Assembly (NCBI GenBank): GCA_963920635.1
Contig: OY987299.1
Coordinates: 64,090,692-64,154,691 of the forward strand
DNA from: Pseudeuparius sepicola
Taxonomy: Eukaryota > Arthropoda > Insecta > Coleoptera > Anthribidae
DNA length: 64,000 nt
Reading direction: 5' to 3'
Part shown: positions 43,994 to 53,548 of the stretch, in pieces
How the letters are laid out: each line of letters begins with the position of its first letter
Numbering within the stretch: position 1 is the stretch's first letter
Translations under genes and position numbers: made by a program
The notes under the pieces: model-generated
Databases searched by the model: none
What the model saw: only the letters and a program-made list of their open reading frames with translations
What the model was told of the DNA's origin: nothing

Positions 43994-44242
43994 ATGAGTG
44001 ACAATAATTATTCCACCATTGATAAATTCGGTTGCAAGGGGGGGCGACTTTACATTGGAAATGTACCACGTGGACCCGCTGGTGTTGGATTTAAACTCAC
44101 GAAAGATGAACATTTCGATATTGATGGAAAACGTTTGTGTAATGTTGCAGAACCTATATCTGATACTGATGTCGTAACACTTAATTATATTAAGAGGGGG
44201 TTGCCGACAGCGAAAGTGACGTTAGATTTCGTATTTTTTTAA
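43994..44242 (+). CDS. Possible fibre-like protein, element 1
   Basis: 82 residues from ATG 43994 (MSDNNYSTIDKFGC). It contains a short collagen-like RGPAGVG followed by DIDGKRLCNVAEPISDTDVV and LNYIKRG. The pattern 'xLxNVAxPxxxTDxVxxxYI' is typical of trimeric phage and viral tail or fibre shafts. A TATAAATA box lies about 50 bp upstream. It lies at the right end of element 1; its role as a receptor-binding fibre is inference. Confidence 0.5.
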   Translation: MSDNNYSTIDKFGCKGGRLYIGNVPRGPAGVGFKLTKDEHFDIDGKRLCNVAEPISDTDVVTLNYIKRGLPTAKVTLDFVFF

Positions 44243-44275
44243 GTGAGTAAGTTTTTTTAAGAAGAAATACAGGAT

Positions 44276-44449
44276 CTCACAATCCGTTCCATCTTAAATT
44301 TTCTTTGGGATCGCACATGAACGGTGCAAAACTAGCGCATGCGTTCTTTAAGGGTTATCATCTAGTTCATGTACAGTTCTGTGACGGTACGTAAATTCGA
44401 GTTGGAACAAATGATCCCAAAGAAAATTTCAGATGGAACGGATTGTGAA
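44276..44449. repeat. Inverted repeat of about 36-bp arms
   Basis: TCACAATCCGTTCCATCTTA and TTTTCTTTGGGATC at left are mirrored by GATCCCAAAGAAAATTTC...AACGGATTGTGA at right. It abuts the end of Polinton element 1. Confidence 0.75.
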
Positions 44450-45495
44450 TCAAATCGACCAAATCACGTTTTGTGACCGCACCTAACCTGCGTGTTTAAT
44501 ATGTGGCTAACCGAATGTTCGGTGGGCTAACCTCACTCTTCACTCTAAAAAATTGTTCAACGATTCCCCGCCCTACCCAACAAGCCAAAAACCAACAAGA
44601 AATAAAAAACACGATCCCAGCCATCGATTTAAAACTATCTACGTAAAAACAAAAATATGAGGTTAATGTTTATCTCTGTCACACGACCATACACTGCGCA
44701 TGTCAGTACACGCGGTTATTGCTTTAGACCAGGCACCGTTTTTATCGTACAAGGACGATACACAAATGATCCATAAATCGGCTGGAACAGTGCGTGTATC
44801 GTCCCGTGTCGGTAGGTACATAATTCAGTTGGAACAGCCAGTGGGGTAGTGCGCATGCGCTGAACGTGCTTGAGCACGGTTATTGGCCCTGTTGGAACAA
44901 ATCTTGTATGTACAGTTAGTTGCCTAGCTAGTAAGTTGTGAAATGACGAACGGGGCAACGCGGAGCAGTCGAAAAAACGTTTCATAGACTCGACCGGGCC
45001 GATACGTCGCTTAATTCATACCGCCGAGGCTTCAGAACAATAAATCCTTTATCTATGCTTCAGAAGAGGTTAGATGGTGGACAAGAATTCATCAGAGGAG
45101 CTCCGGGGGTATTAAGGGAGACGGCTTGTGGTGTCGCGGTACTCAGCTTTCCGCGAGACTAGGAACCGGTCCGGATACGAGCTAAGGTAAGGGGAATCTA
45201 ATAGCGCTGCATCTGTACAGATTCAAATCGATTGTTATTTATGTATTTTTTAAATTTGTTTGAGTAAAAAGGTATTTTCACCGTTCCTAAATCAACGGCA
45301 ACACCGCGGAAAATCACTTCAGCTGTCAGTACCTTCAGAAGCCAAATTGGATGACGTCATTAAAGGCGGGGATTTACAGGGAAAATAGGGGTCTTTACCC
45401 GTTTTTTTAAAGATCGTAAAAAAATCTAAAAATATTTTTCTATGTTTTCTTAAGCCACCCTGCGCACGTGGTAAAATTTTTGTACTAAGTCATAG
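44450..45495. other. No supported gene
   Basis: Moderately GC-rich with many CG dinucleotides. It contains GTTGGAACA twice. No ORF with a domain. Confidence 0.4.
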
Positions 45496-45499
45496 TTAA

Positions 45500-46009
45500 C
45501 CCTGTATTTTACCAGGGTAGCTCGGGAACAGGCGCTTCCGGCAATAAAATACGAGTCAGAACCCTTTTTTAACCATATTAAACCGCACCTGGTATTATAA
45601 GTAAAAGGAGATGAAGGATACAGAGACGATAGATATTGTAGTAAAAACAATTGACTGCATGCTCGCCTAATATAATATATCACCAATACTTGCATGGGCT
45701 ACACTGTTCGACGGCCGGCCACTTGTACAGCGAAATGCGGTGGATAGGCGTGCGATAATTTCACAGATTTTAGGATATACTTGTGTAAATAGTTGTAATC
45801 GATATGACTTTTTAGAGACCTTTTGACAATATTGTATGGTGCATTAACCTTTACGTTGTGTTTGAGGACAACCTTAAAAAACCCTTAAAAGTGAAATATT
45901 ATGTTGCTTTTAGAAAACTGCGTGACCTTATGTCCTATATTAGAGTTTTTTTATGCAATTAGAGTTTTTTATGCTGTTTCAAGTGACTTTAAAAATACTA
46001 TACCTTGGG
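45500..46009 (-). repeat. 3' region of a Crypton-like element, orphan copy
   Basis: About 510 bp with roughly 95 percent identity by eye to 47806-48328. Examples are ACCAGGGTAGCTCG, GACGGCCGGCCACTTGTACA and TTGTGTTTGAGGACAAC. No recombinase sequence follows at 46010, so only the 3' end is present. Confidence 0.75.
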
Positions 46010-46318
46010 AGAGAATTAAATTACATAAATTTTATAATGAGCACCGAGAAAAACTAGGTACATGATTAGAACTACTAGACCTACTCTTATTATTAGTCCA
46101 TCTCGAAAACTGTGAAAGTTCTGGGTAGATACATTCAACAAAGGAAGAAAGTTCAAGTATACGTAATACGTAGGTATTACAAATGGACTGAGGAACCTGG
46201 TAACAAGTACCGACTTCGGAGCGCCACCAACTTGAGGAGTGCCCAGTTGTGGCTGTGCTGAAACCACGGCAGGCTTACAAGCGCCTACACACAATACTCC
46301 TTTTATTCTGTGTAATAT

Positions 46319-46899
46319 TTGAGATCCATGGCCTACTTTCAGAGATATTTTTGAAAAACCCGAAAACTGCCGAAATTTCTTCGGTTTGTAACTTTTTTGT
46401 TTCAAGAGTTACCGAAAAATATTTCCCAATGACATTTGTGGGCAAAACTAATTGATTTAAAAGCCTACTTTTTCAGAATTTAAAACAATGCCAAGTTATA
46501 ATGGGTGCTCTCTTAGTACTCACCTAAAAAAATGTGAATGTGTTTTATTGTAGCGAGCCGTGGCCCCAAATTCTGTACCTACCTTCACGTTTTAGGTATT
46601 TTTTCTCAACATACTACATTGGAAATCTAGGAAGTTTCTTGCGAGGTATCGGTATCTTGCATATTTTCACATTTTTAAAATTTCTAGTATGCATGACAGC
46701 TATATATAAAAAAAATTAATTGTTAAGAGAGCACACAACAAACCATGGTATGTTTAAAGCAATCAGCTTTGCCCACAAATTCCATTAAGAAATTTCTTCG
46801 GTAACTGTTTAAACAAAAAAGATACATGCCGAAGAAATTTCGGCGATTTTCGGGATTTTGAAAAATATCTCGGAAAGTAGGCCATGGATCTCAAGTGTG
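46319..46899. mobile_element. Foldback element with arms of about 190 bp
   Basis: GAGATCCATGGCCTACTTTC (46319) is mirrored by GGAAAGTAGGCCATGGATCTC (ending 46894). Inner matches include CGAAATTTCTTCGG and TTTGTGGGCAAA. The spacer has no gene. Confidence 0.75.
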
Positions 46900-47187
46900 T
46901 TTTTACGTAAAGTTACCTCATCAAAGAAGCAATTTTTTTTTCAAATAAAGTTCTCAGAAAAATACATATTTGTCAAGATTTTCTCGAGTGGCTTTTCCTA
47001 AATAGACACCCTGTAGTGCTGTCCTTAACTTTTCGAGGACATCCTATATATCAATTCTGAAGCTAGATTCGGATTCCCCAGAAAGATCTGCATCATCCTG
47101 GCTTTAAGGTGGTCTTTTTGTTTCAAAAACTTTGAAAAAGTTTCTCTTTTGCAATGCGAAAAACACAATTCTAATATACTTTTGCGT

Positions 47188-47300
47188 AACTAGTGCAAAA
47201 AGTGCATACTTGTTGCACGAGGCATGAACTTTTCAGCTCGAGACGCAGTCGAGAGCTGAAAACATGGTGAGTACAACAACACATATGCTTTTTGCACATG
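47188..47300. repeat. Small perfect-core hairpin
   Basis: TTTTCAGCTC and GAGCTGAAAA flank a 13-base loop. Pairing continues outward, with bulges, through GTTGCAC/GTACAAC-like and GCAAAAAGTGCAT/ATGCTTTTTGC segments. Confidence 0.65.
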
Positions 47301-47805
47301 TTTCACACAATATTTTTCTACGATCGAATTAAATTTGTTTTTATTTAAAATGTTATTGATGAGTATTTTACAATACAAGAAATATTACTGATTCTTAGAA
47401 TAGTTCTAACAATATCATGAACAGTTTAAACTAACATTATTTTTATAAAATTAATTATTTACCTTTTTTTGACTTAATTTGAATTTTGATATCGCAGTTA
47501 GAGCAATTTACTATGGTAACTGATGGACAAACTTAATTTCCAGTAATTTTTTGAATTTTGTTTTCTTTATTGCCTGTGAAGGTCTCAGGTTCTTCACTTA
47601 AAACTCTTTTCCGAATTGTTGTGAAGTTTCCGGTAGGTACTGGTATAGTATTTCTAAAGTCACTTGGAACAGCATAAAAACCTTTGAATTTTATACGGGT
47701 GATTTCTGCTGATAAGTCTGGTATTTTTACCAGTAGCAGAGCGTGGTAAATGCTATAAAATAGATCGCGCTCGTATATCACTGTGTTCCAAGTGAGTTTT
47801 TTTAT

Positions 47806-48328
47806 ATTTTACCAGGGTAGCTCGAGAATAGGCGCTTCCGGCAATAAAATACGAGACAAAACACTTTTTTAACCATATTCAACCGCACCTGGTATTATAA
47901 GTAAAAGGAGATGAAGGAGACAGAGAAGATAGATATTGTAGTAAAAACAAGTGACTGCATGCTCGCCTAATATAATATATCACCAACACTTGCATGGGCT
48001 ACACTGTTCGACGGCCGGCCACTTGTACAGCGAAATACGGTGGATAGGCGTGCGATAATTTCACAGATTTTAGGATATACTTGCGTAAATAGTTGTAATC
48101 GATATGGCTTTTTAGAGACCTTTTGACAATATTATATGGTGCATTAACCTTTACGTTGTGTTTGAGGACAACGTTAAAAAAACCTTAAAAGTGAAATATT
48201 ATGTTGCTTGGAAAATATGTATACCTATTTTTAAAAACTGGGTGACGCTTATGTCCTATATCCTTTTTTGTGACGCCAATTAGAGTTTTTATGCTGTTTC
48301 AAGTGACTTTAAAAATACTATACTTGGT
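47806..48328 (-). repeat. 3' region of the Crypton-like element next to the recombinase relic
   Basis: Directly abuts the recombinase stop codon at 48329 on its 3' side (minus orientation) and matches 45500-46009. This arrangement identifies the repeated block as the element's 3' non-coding end. Confidence 0.7.
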
Positions 48329-48888
48329 TCACCTTCCAGAATTTGAGTAGGTAGCTATTTCAGTTTTTTTAGAAATTGAGTCCTCAATGTAGCCCTCAGC
48401 TACAGTTGAAGATTTCAATCCTCCATGGCGTTTTAATATTAACAGGTGTGCCCCAGATTCCACAAGCAATGTTGCAGAAAATCTGCGAAAACAGTATCCT
48501 GTGTATTGCATCGGGTTTTCAATCTTTAAGTATTTGGCAATATCCACTTGGAATTTTACTAAAAGTATTTACACCAACAGGTTGAACGGAGCATTTTACT
48601 ATAATATAATATCTTATAAAAAATCTAGTGTGATTGGTAGACTGGGAACGAAGGGAATATTGCATATTTGCCAAACCTTTCAACAAAAATAAAACTTCAA
48701 ATTTTTCCGGTTATTACAAATGATCGAGGTTTGTTTGTCTTGCTATCGGGAATTTTCACAGTTATGATAGAATCCATGTCGTTAATATCATTTAATACAA
48801 AAAGAAAGTTAGCGGCTTTATGGGACTTTAAATTTTGGCAACTGGTAATATCATATCCAAGTTCTAATGGATGTGCCGGTGTTTTCAT
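48329..48888 (-). pseudogene. Crypton-like tyrosine recombinase, C-terminal half, frameshifted
   Basis: From 48888 the minus strand reads SCQNLKSHKAANFLFVLNDI and IPDSKTNKPRSFVITGK. After a shift near 48690 it gives TNHTRFFIRY and QPVGVNTFSKIPS. From 48547 it reads YCFRRFSATLLVESGAHLLI, KRHGGLKSSTVAEGYIEDS and a stop. FRR (catalytic Arg), KRHGG (His box) and a terminal Tyr in EGYIEDS are tyrosine recombinase landmarks in the arrangement of insect Cryptons. The N-terminal half is missing. At least two frame changes disable it. Confidence 0.75.
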
Positions 48889-48959
48889 ATTTGAATCGTT
48901 CGAGAAGGTAGACTACGACAGCTGTTTCTCCTTATTAGGTTCATCAAGGCAGCCATAAC

Positions 48960-49438
48960 CTTCCCGAACGACTCAAACCGAAACGGTAGCAGTTATAATA
49001 GTGTAACTTGCACTTGGAGGTGAGAAACCAACCAGTGGCGCCATCTAGTATCAAGCTGAAATTTCGGCTCTGGAATAACTTCTGGAGCATATACAGGGTG
49101 ACCCATTTGAAATGGGATAAAAACTGTGCTGACTCGCGATCAGCTGTCGTATATTATTTAAACAATCAAAGATGGGCATAAAAAAATATAACCAGGCTAG
49201 CTCGATCTATAAAAGCTATAAATCCCCTTTTTTTGTTCAAATCTCAAAAGCTGGTAAAGGTGCTTCGTTGTTGAGAGAGAGCATTATATTATTATAAAAC
49301 TGTTCTAAGAGAGGGCGCCACGTGATTTTATAGCTAGAGCCCCTCTCAACTGAATTTAGCCCCCAATACCGTTAAAATCACGAAGTTATGTATTGACGGT
49401 CTAGCTGAATTCTAGGCTTAAGATAAGAATCAACAACT
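48960..49438. other. No supported gene
   Basis: A short TACAGGGTGACCCATTTGAAATGGG palindrome lies at 49092-49116. Nothing else is supported. Confidence 0.4.
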
Positions 49439-50833
49439 TGTTGGCAATAATAAGGAAAATTTAATAAATTGTAATTGTAACACTTTGGTGACTAACAATA
49501 ATTATTATTGCTTATTATTATTGATAAAACGGCCTCTTAGATAAGGTTAGCTGGCTACCACACCAATTTAAGGCCTCAAAATACAATGTGGGGGAGGAAT
49601 GACTACACCTACCCCACCAAAGAGGACCCAAAGCAGATCTGCCCCTAGGTTTACAAGTAATTTGATAACAAGCGGTAGTTTAGTAATAAGTAAGCAATTG
49701 ATATAGATAGATACCAACAAATATGTTAAAAGGGTTTAGAGACGCTTATCACTAAAATGGAATGGAAATATTTCTGGCTATCCCACATAGACGTAGAGTA
49801 CCCAAGGACATACACAGACCAAATACACTGACAACACAGACACTAATAATTGTTCGCTTAGCTGGGGTTCCCGGGAATGACTTCTCCAAGGTTGGCTGTT
49901 GTGACTTCAGATTGAGTGAAAGTCTCTGCGGCAACTCCGAACTTCTTGGAGTTGGTTCCTTGGTAGAAATATTAGATACTTTTTAGAGGCGGGGAATGGT
50001 AGGCAACCTCCAAAACGTATGGCCGGAAATGAAAACCTAAAAGGAGCGCATACGTCACTACTGCTGACGTCATATCCACAAATTATAACTTACCCTCTGT
50101 TGAGGGTTTTCCTAACGTCCCTGATGACAGTCGGAACTACTAGAGATAGTACGAAATATCTACAGGGAAAAGAAAACTCAATTAGATATCGAGAAAGTCG
50201 ATGCAAAAAAAACAGGTACTCACGTGTGACGACACGATAAATCCCTCCAAGAGGCTAAAATCCATCAAATTCCACACAAAACACGGATTTCCCAAAGATG
50301 AATCAACAACAACGATGGTTCCTGAACGATCCCCCTAACGGGTTTTTCCACCAAAAATTTTCAGGAAACCACTCGCACGTCGATCACACGTTCGTCGTTT
50401 ACTTCGTTCTTCTAGAAAAGCGGGAGTCCCAGCAGTAACCTATCCGTCAACCTCCTTGAAAGCCGAATTCAGAAATTCCCTAACCAAGCAAGGTACCATG
50501 GTAGGAGCTGAGAAGGGGTAAATAAGGCGAATAATTTTACCAAACGTTGGTCTAAAACTCCACAAACTAACTGGGAATGATTATCGATCCGGTACTTAAC
50601 AGCAAAAATACTTAGATCCAAATTATATACCACCTTAGACCAAAACAAATCATAAACCAAACAGTCTGAGAACAATAAAAGGCCCGCGCCCATGTCCGGT
50701 ATTTTCGAGCGGCAAAATCATCGCGAAGCCAGTACCAGGTTCTTACAAAAAAAAACTCTTTAAACTACTGGCGAGGGTTCCGGTATTTCCACAAATTATA
50801 AATTTAAAACTTGTACGATTTTGGGGCCGTGAC
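49439..50833 (-). repeat. Probable solo or truncated LTR (minus orientation)
   Basis: On the minus strand it would begin TGTCACGGCCCCAAAATC, directly after the purine run GGAGAAAGGGGGGAG (complement of 50834-50848), as a 3' LTR does. The other end is placed at TGTTGGCAATAATAAGG on the plus strand near 49439. No partner LTR is present in the window, so the limits are tentative. Confidence 0.4.
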
Positions 50834-51009
50834 ACTCCCCCCTTTCTCCGAAAGAGGTAAATTTTCGAAGAACGAAAATTTTCCGAAGCCGGCCCCCACT
50901 CCTGACCCCACTCTTGCCGCCGGTGGAGGGGTGACGCCTATATATTTGATGGAGCGCAGTTCCTGCACCATTCTTAAGCCACTTGCAGTAAAAATTCCTA
51001 AGCCACAAC

Positions 51010-51318
51010 ATGCAGTCGTTCGTGGAAAGTTTGAACAAGAATTTGGTCTTGAAGAGATTCGAGAGTTTGCAGAATTTGGAAGTGGGTGAAAAATTTCAAA
51101 TAAAGATGGTGGACAAGGTGAACACGCAGTACGGAGAAAAAATCTTCGTAGAGTGCTACGAATTTAAAACGGTGCTACCGCAACGCTACACCGCACAGTT
51201 TACGCCCCAACGGATCGAGGCCATGAACAAGGACATCGGCAATGGAAGGAGATATTTTCTGCAAAGTTTGGGGTCAGTCGGTTGGAGTACAAATATCAAA
51301 TTTATTGTAGAACCTTGA
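51010..51318 (+). CDS. Small OB-fold-like protein, element 2
   Basis: 102 residues, starting MQSFVESLNKNLVLKRFESL. The pattern LEVGEKFQIKM, YGEKIFVECYEF, VLPQRYTAQF, and an end with SVGWSTNIKFIVEP alternates as in small OB-type single-stranded DNA-binding domains. From memory, similar ORFs occur at the ends of arthropod Polintons. A DNA-binding or replication role is inferred. GCCTATATAT lies about 75 bp upstream and an AATAAA follows 13 bp after the stop. The ORF is intact. Confidence 0.55.
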   Translation: MQSFVESLNKNLVLKRFESLQNLEVGEKFQIKMVDKVNTQYGEKIFVECYEFKTVLPQRYTAQFTPQRIEAMNKDIGNGRRYFLQSLGSVGWSTNIKFIVEP

Positions 51319-51417
51319 ACCCTATTATTTTAATAAACGTTTAAAACCATTGCCTTTGTTTTATTTATGTATATAAAAAAAATCTTTATATGCCAAAACT
51401 TGTCACTTGGGAAAAGG

Positions 51418-51449
51418 TATAAATAAAAGTCGTGGTTGTTTATTCAGTT
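51418..51449 (+). promoter_or_regulatory. TATA box and initiator of the element 2 PLA2 gene
   Basis: TATAAATA at 51418 and TTCAGTT at 51443-51449 are 28 bp apart (TATA start to the initiator A), with the ATG 11 bp further on. TCAGT is the arthropod initiator consensus. This signal decides the start at 51457. Confidence 0.75.
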
Positions 51450-51456
51450 CAGTATA

Positions 51457-51867
51457 ATGCCGTCTGTTACTGGAAGAGGATTGGTTAATAGTGTCATCAA
51501 CAGGTTGCCAGTCGAATTACACCTTCCCGGCTATCAGTACTGTGGTCCAGGTACAAAGTTGGAGAAACGCCTCGCTCGAGGAGATCCTGGTATCAATAAG
51601 CTGGACGCAGCTTGTAAAGATCACGACATCGCATACTCCCAAAATAAGTCTTTGGAAGAGAGACATAAAGCCGACAGAGAATTGGAAAATCGAGCGTGGG
51701 AGCGAGTGAAATCAAGGGACGCTAAATTTGGTGAAAAAGCTGCCGCGTGGTTCGTTACAAATACTATGAAGGTCAAACGCAAGGTCGGTATGGGTATAAA
51801 GAAGCGCCCAGTTTCGTTTAAAAGAGACATTGTCAAAAAAGTTGAAAGATCTCTGAAAAAACTTTAA
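51457..51867 (+). CDS. Parvovirus-type phospholipase A2 protein, element 2, intact
   Basis: 136 residues from ATG 51457 (MPSVTGRGLVNSVINRLP). The Ca-binding loop is LPGYQYCGPGT and the catalytic helix is LDAACKDHDIAYSQ (His-Asp, then Tyr), as in parvovirus VP1 unique-region PLA2. A basic tail (KVKRKVGMGIKKRPVSFKRD) resembles a nuclear targeting or DNA-contact segment. In parvoviruses this secretory-type PLA2 breaches the endosome. Here it is a stand-alone gene at the head of the capsid block. Compared with element 1, both the loop and helix are complete. Confidence 0.85.
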   Translation: MPSVTGRGLVNSVINRLPVELHLPGYQYCGPGTKLEKRLARGDPGINKLDAACKDHDIAYSQNKSLEERHKADRELENRAWERVKSRDAKFGEKAAAWFVTNTMKVKRKVGMGIKKRPVSFKRDIVKKVERSLKKL

Positions 51868-51878
51868 GTGACAGTCAG

Positions 51879-52247
51879 ATGAACGACATGAAGCACTTGA
51901 AGAAGGCATCGCTGGTTGCTTTAAAAGCAGCACGAATAGCCGTAAAGAAAGCGGGTGGAAAGAAAAACGTGAAAATTCCGCGAACTATTCCGTTTCAGCA
52001 CACCGGTGGATTTCTTCCTTTACTTCTTTTGCTAGGGGCCTTGGGCGCTCTCGGTTCGGTGGCAGGCGGCGCTGGTGCTGTGGCTAAAACAATTATCGAC
52101 GCAAAAGATGCCAAGAAAAGGTTGGAAGAACAAAAACGACATAATCGGGCGATGGAAGCCATTGGAAAAGAAGGCTCTGGTCTATATTTACGAAAAAATA
52201 AGAATGGGGTAGGACTGTTTCTGAAGAAACAAAAAAACTCCCAATGA
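51879..52247 (+). CDS. Hydrophobic minor structural protein, element 2
   Basis: 122 residues. The N-terminus is basic and Ala/Lys-rich (HLKKASLVALKAARIAVKKA). A hydrophobic Gly/Ala/Leu segment, LPLLLLLGALGALGSVAGGA, lies at about residues 48-67. Then comes a charged helix (DAKDAKKRLEEQKRHNRAME) and SGLYLRKNKNGVGLFLKK. It starts 11 bp after the PLA2 stop, and its own stop overlaps the protease ATG (ATGA). The layout suggests an internal, membrane-interacting capsid protein analogous to adenovirus pVI or pX; that analogy is inference. Confidence 0.65.
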   Translation: MNDMKHLKKASLVALKAARIAVKKAGGKKNVKIPRTIPFQHTGGFLPLLLLLGALGALGSVAGGAGAVAKTIIDAKDAKKRLEEQKRHNRAMEAIGKEGSGLYLRKNKNGVGLFLKKQKNSQ

Positions 52248-52615
52248 AGCTACCCAATAGACCGCTGTCCGACGAAGACATATCGAATTACGTAGAAATT
52301 TTAAAAATACCACATTTCAGAGGCGTGTTTATGAGAGATACTCTTCCGTCGACGCCAAGAATTAATAAAGCGGCCATTTTAAATTTAGACGTGGAGCGCA
52401 ACAAAGGAACGCATTGGGTAGCTTACAAAAAAAGAGGTCCCGTCGTAGAATATTTCGATAGCTTTGGCGCTTTAAAACCGCACAAAGAACTGATTAGATA
52501 TTTTGGAAAGGGTGTCAAGGTCACGTACAATAACAATGCCTATCAAAATTTTAACGAAATAAATTGCGGCCATTCGTGTCTCGAATTTCTATATAAAAGG
52601 TGGAGGTCACCTTAG
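52244..52615 (+). CDS. Adenain-like cysteine protease, element 2
   Basis: 123 residues, starting MKLPNRPLSDEDI with a 4-bp ATGA overlap with the upstream gene. It has RGVFMRDTLP, KGTHWVAYKK (His), EYFDSFG (acid) and INCGHSCLEFL (Cys), the adenovirus protease (C5) triad in order, at about two thirds of adenain's usual 200 residues. It should mature capsid precursors. The ORF is intact, and the TATATAAAAGG promoter of the next gene lies in its last codons. Confidence 0.85.
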   Translation: MKLPNRPLSDEDISNYVEILKIPHFRGVFMRDTLPSTPRINKAAILNLDVERNKGTHWVAYKKRGPVVEYFDSFGALKPHKELIRYFGKGVKVTYNNNAYQNFNEINCGHSCLEFLYKRWRSP

Positions 52616-52628
52616 AAGTCGCCAGTCA
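52590..52628 (+). promoter_or_regulatory. TATA box and initiator of the element 2 penton gene
   Basis: TATATAAAAGG (from 52590) lies inside the end of the protease ORF. GCCAGTC, an initiator-like site, precedes the ATG at 52628 by a few bases, about 34 bp from the TATA box. The leader would be almost absent. Confidence 0.6.
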
Positions 52629-53340
52629 TGTCATTGTTATTTACTCTGCACGGACGTACATCCACGCTCTCCATCGATTTCGATAGCCCGATAGTTTTGG
52701 ACCCAAACACCGAATACGGCTTAGCTTTGCTGGGATTCCACACGTACAACAGCATACCAAATATCGAAGAGGAAAGCGGTGACAATAATTTTTATTACGT
52801 AACCGGCAGTTTCGGTGGTAGCAGAGTAATAACATTTCCCACCGGATTGTACGAAATAAAGAACATAGAAGAGCACATAAGAAAAAATTTGAAAAAGTCG
52901 GAAGACGAAAACGATAGCGGTACCATATCGATAAAAGCGAATAAGAGTACTCTGCAGTGTAAGATCTACAGCGATCAATATACCATCGATTTTATTTCGC
53001 CCGGGTCTATAGGTAGACTTTTGGGTTTTCCGAACGATATTTAGACATAGGAAAATTACATTTTTCGGATTTGCCAGTAGATATCGTTAAAGTTAGAACG
53101 ATACATATAGATTGTAACATCACTGCCGGTGCTTATTACGTAAACCGACCTACGCACACGATTTACGAATTCGCCGTTGGGGTCGACCCCGGTTACGCCA
53201 TAGACGAAACCCCTAAAAATTTACTCTACGTGCCTGTCACGAAACGTGAAATAAACAACCTGACCATAAACATCCTCGATCAGAATTTCAGAGGTGAAGA
53301 AATTATCGTTAGATTGGAAGTGAAACGACTGTCTATGTGA
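52628..53340 (+). pseudogene. Penton-like minor capsid protein, element 2, frameshifted
   Basis: The first frame (52628-53044) begins MSLLFTLHGRTSTLSIDF and runs to GSIGRLLGFPNDI-stop. The rest (53071-53340, VDIVKVRTIHIDCNITAGAY to EEIIVRLEVKRL) is in another frame. Together they match the intact 244-residue gene of element 1, so a single indel near 53035-53045 broke it. The single-jelly-roll vertex role is as for element 1. Confidence 0.75.
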
Positions 53341-53341
53341 A

Positions 53342-53548
53342 ATGCGTTTGGTTTTTGGAGGCAACTACCAACCGTATAAAAGGCGGTTTAGTGACCTCCG
53401 ACCCTCATTGACGAAGACGTCATCGAAGTGGAAACACCATTGCAACTTGAATCTAACGCCGGAAAACCGTCGATTTCTAGAAGCACTCGGCTACCATGTC
53501 GTTAACGCCGCAAGTATTCGACGTGCACCGCACTTCAACCTTCGATGA
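53342..53548 (+). CDS. Small basic ORF between penton and hexon, element 2
   Basis: Starts MRLVFGGNYQPYKRRF right after the penton stop and contains LTPENRRFLEALGYHV. It shares start and C-terminal pattern with the element 1 ORF at 39557-39742. Its end overlaps the hexon start by 53 bp. The hexon TATA box (53375) lies inside it, so it may instead be expressed with penton or not at all. Confidence 0.4.
   Translation: MRLVFGGNYQPYKRRFSDLRPSLTKTSSKWKHHCNLNLTPENRRFLEALGYHVVNAASIRRAPHFNLR
53375..53412 (+). promoter_or_regulatory. TATA box and initiator of the element 2 hexon gene
   Basis: TATAAAAGG at 53375 and CTCATTG with its A at 53407 are 32 bp apart, the usual TATA-initiator distance in arthropods. 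The resulting leader to ATG 53496 would be about 89 nt. Confidence 0.55.

Larger units (their letters stand above)
37899..44242. mobile_element. Polinton/Maverick (adintovirus-like) element 1, partial
   Basis: Capsid and maturation genes run leftwards on the minus strand (PLA2, hydrophobic protein, adenain, zinc protein, penton, small ORF, hexon). ATPase, a conserved protein and a fibre-like ORF run rightwards. The divergence point is at about 42.2 kb. No polymerase, integrase or TIRs were found. This is an old viral-type copy: hexon and penton are open, others carry stops, shifts or missing starts. Confidence 0.85.
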
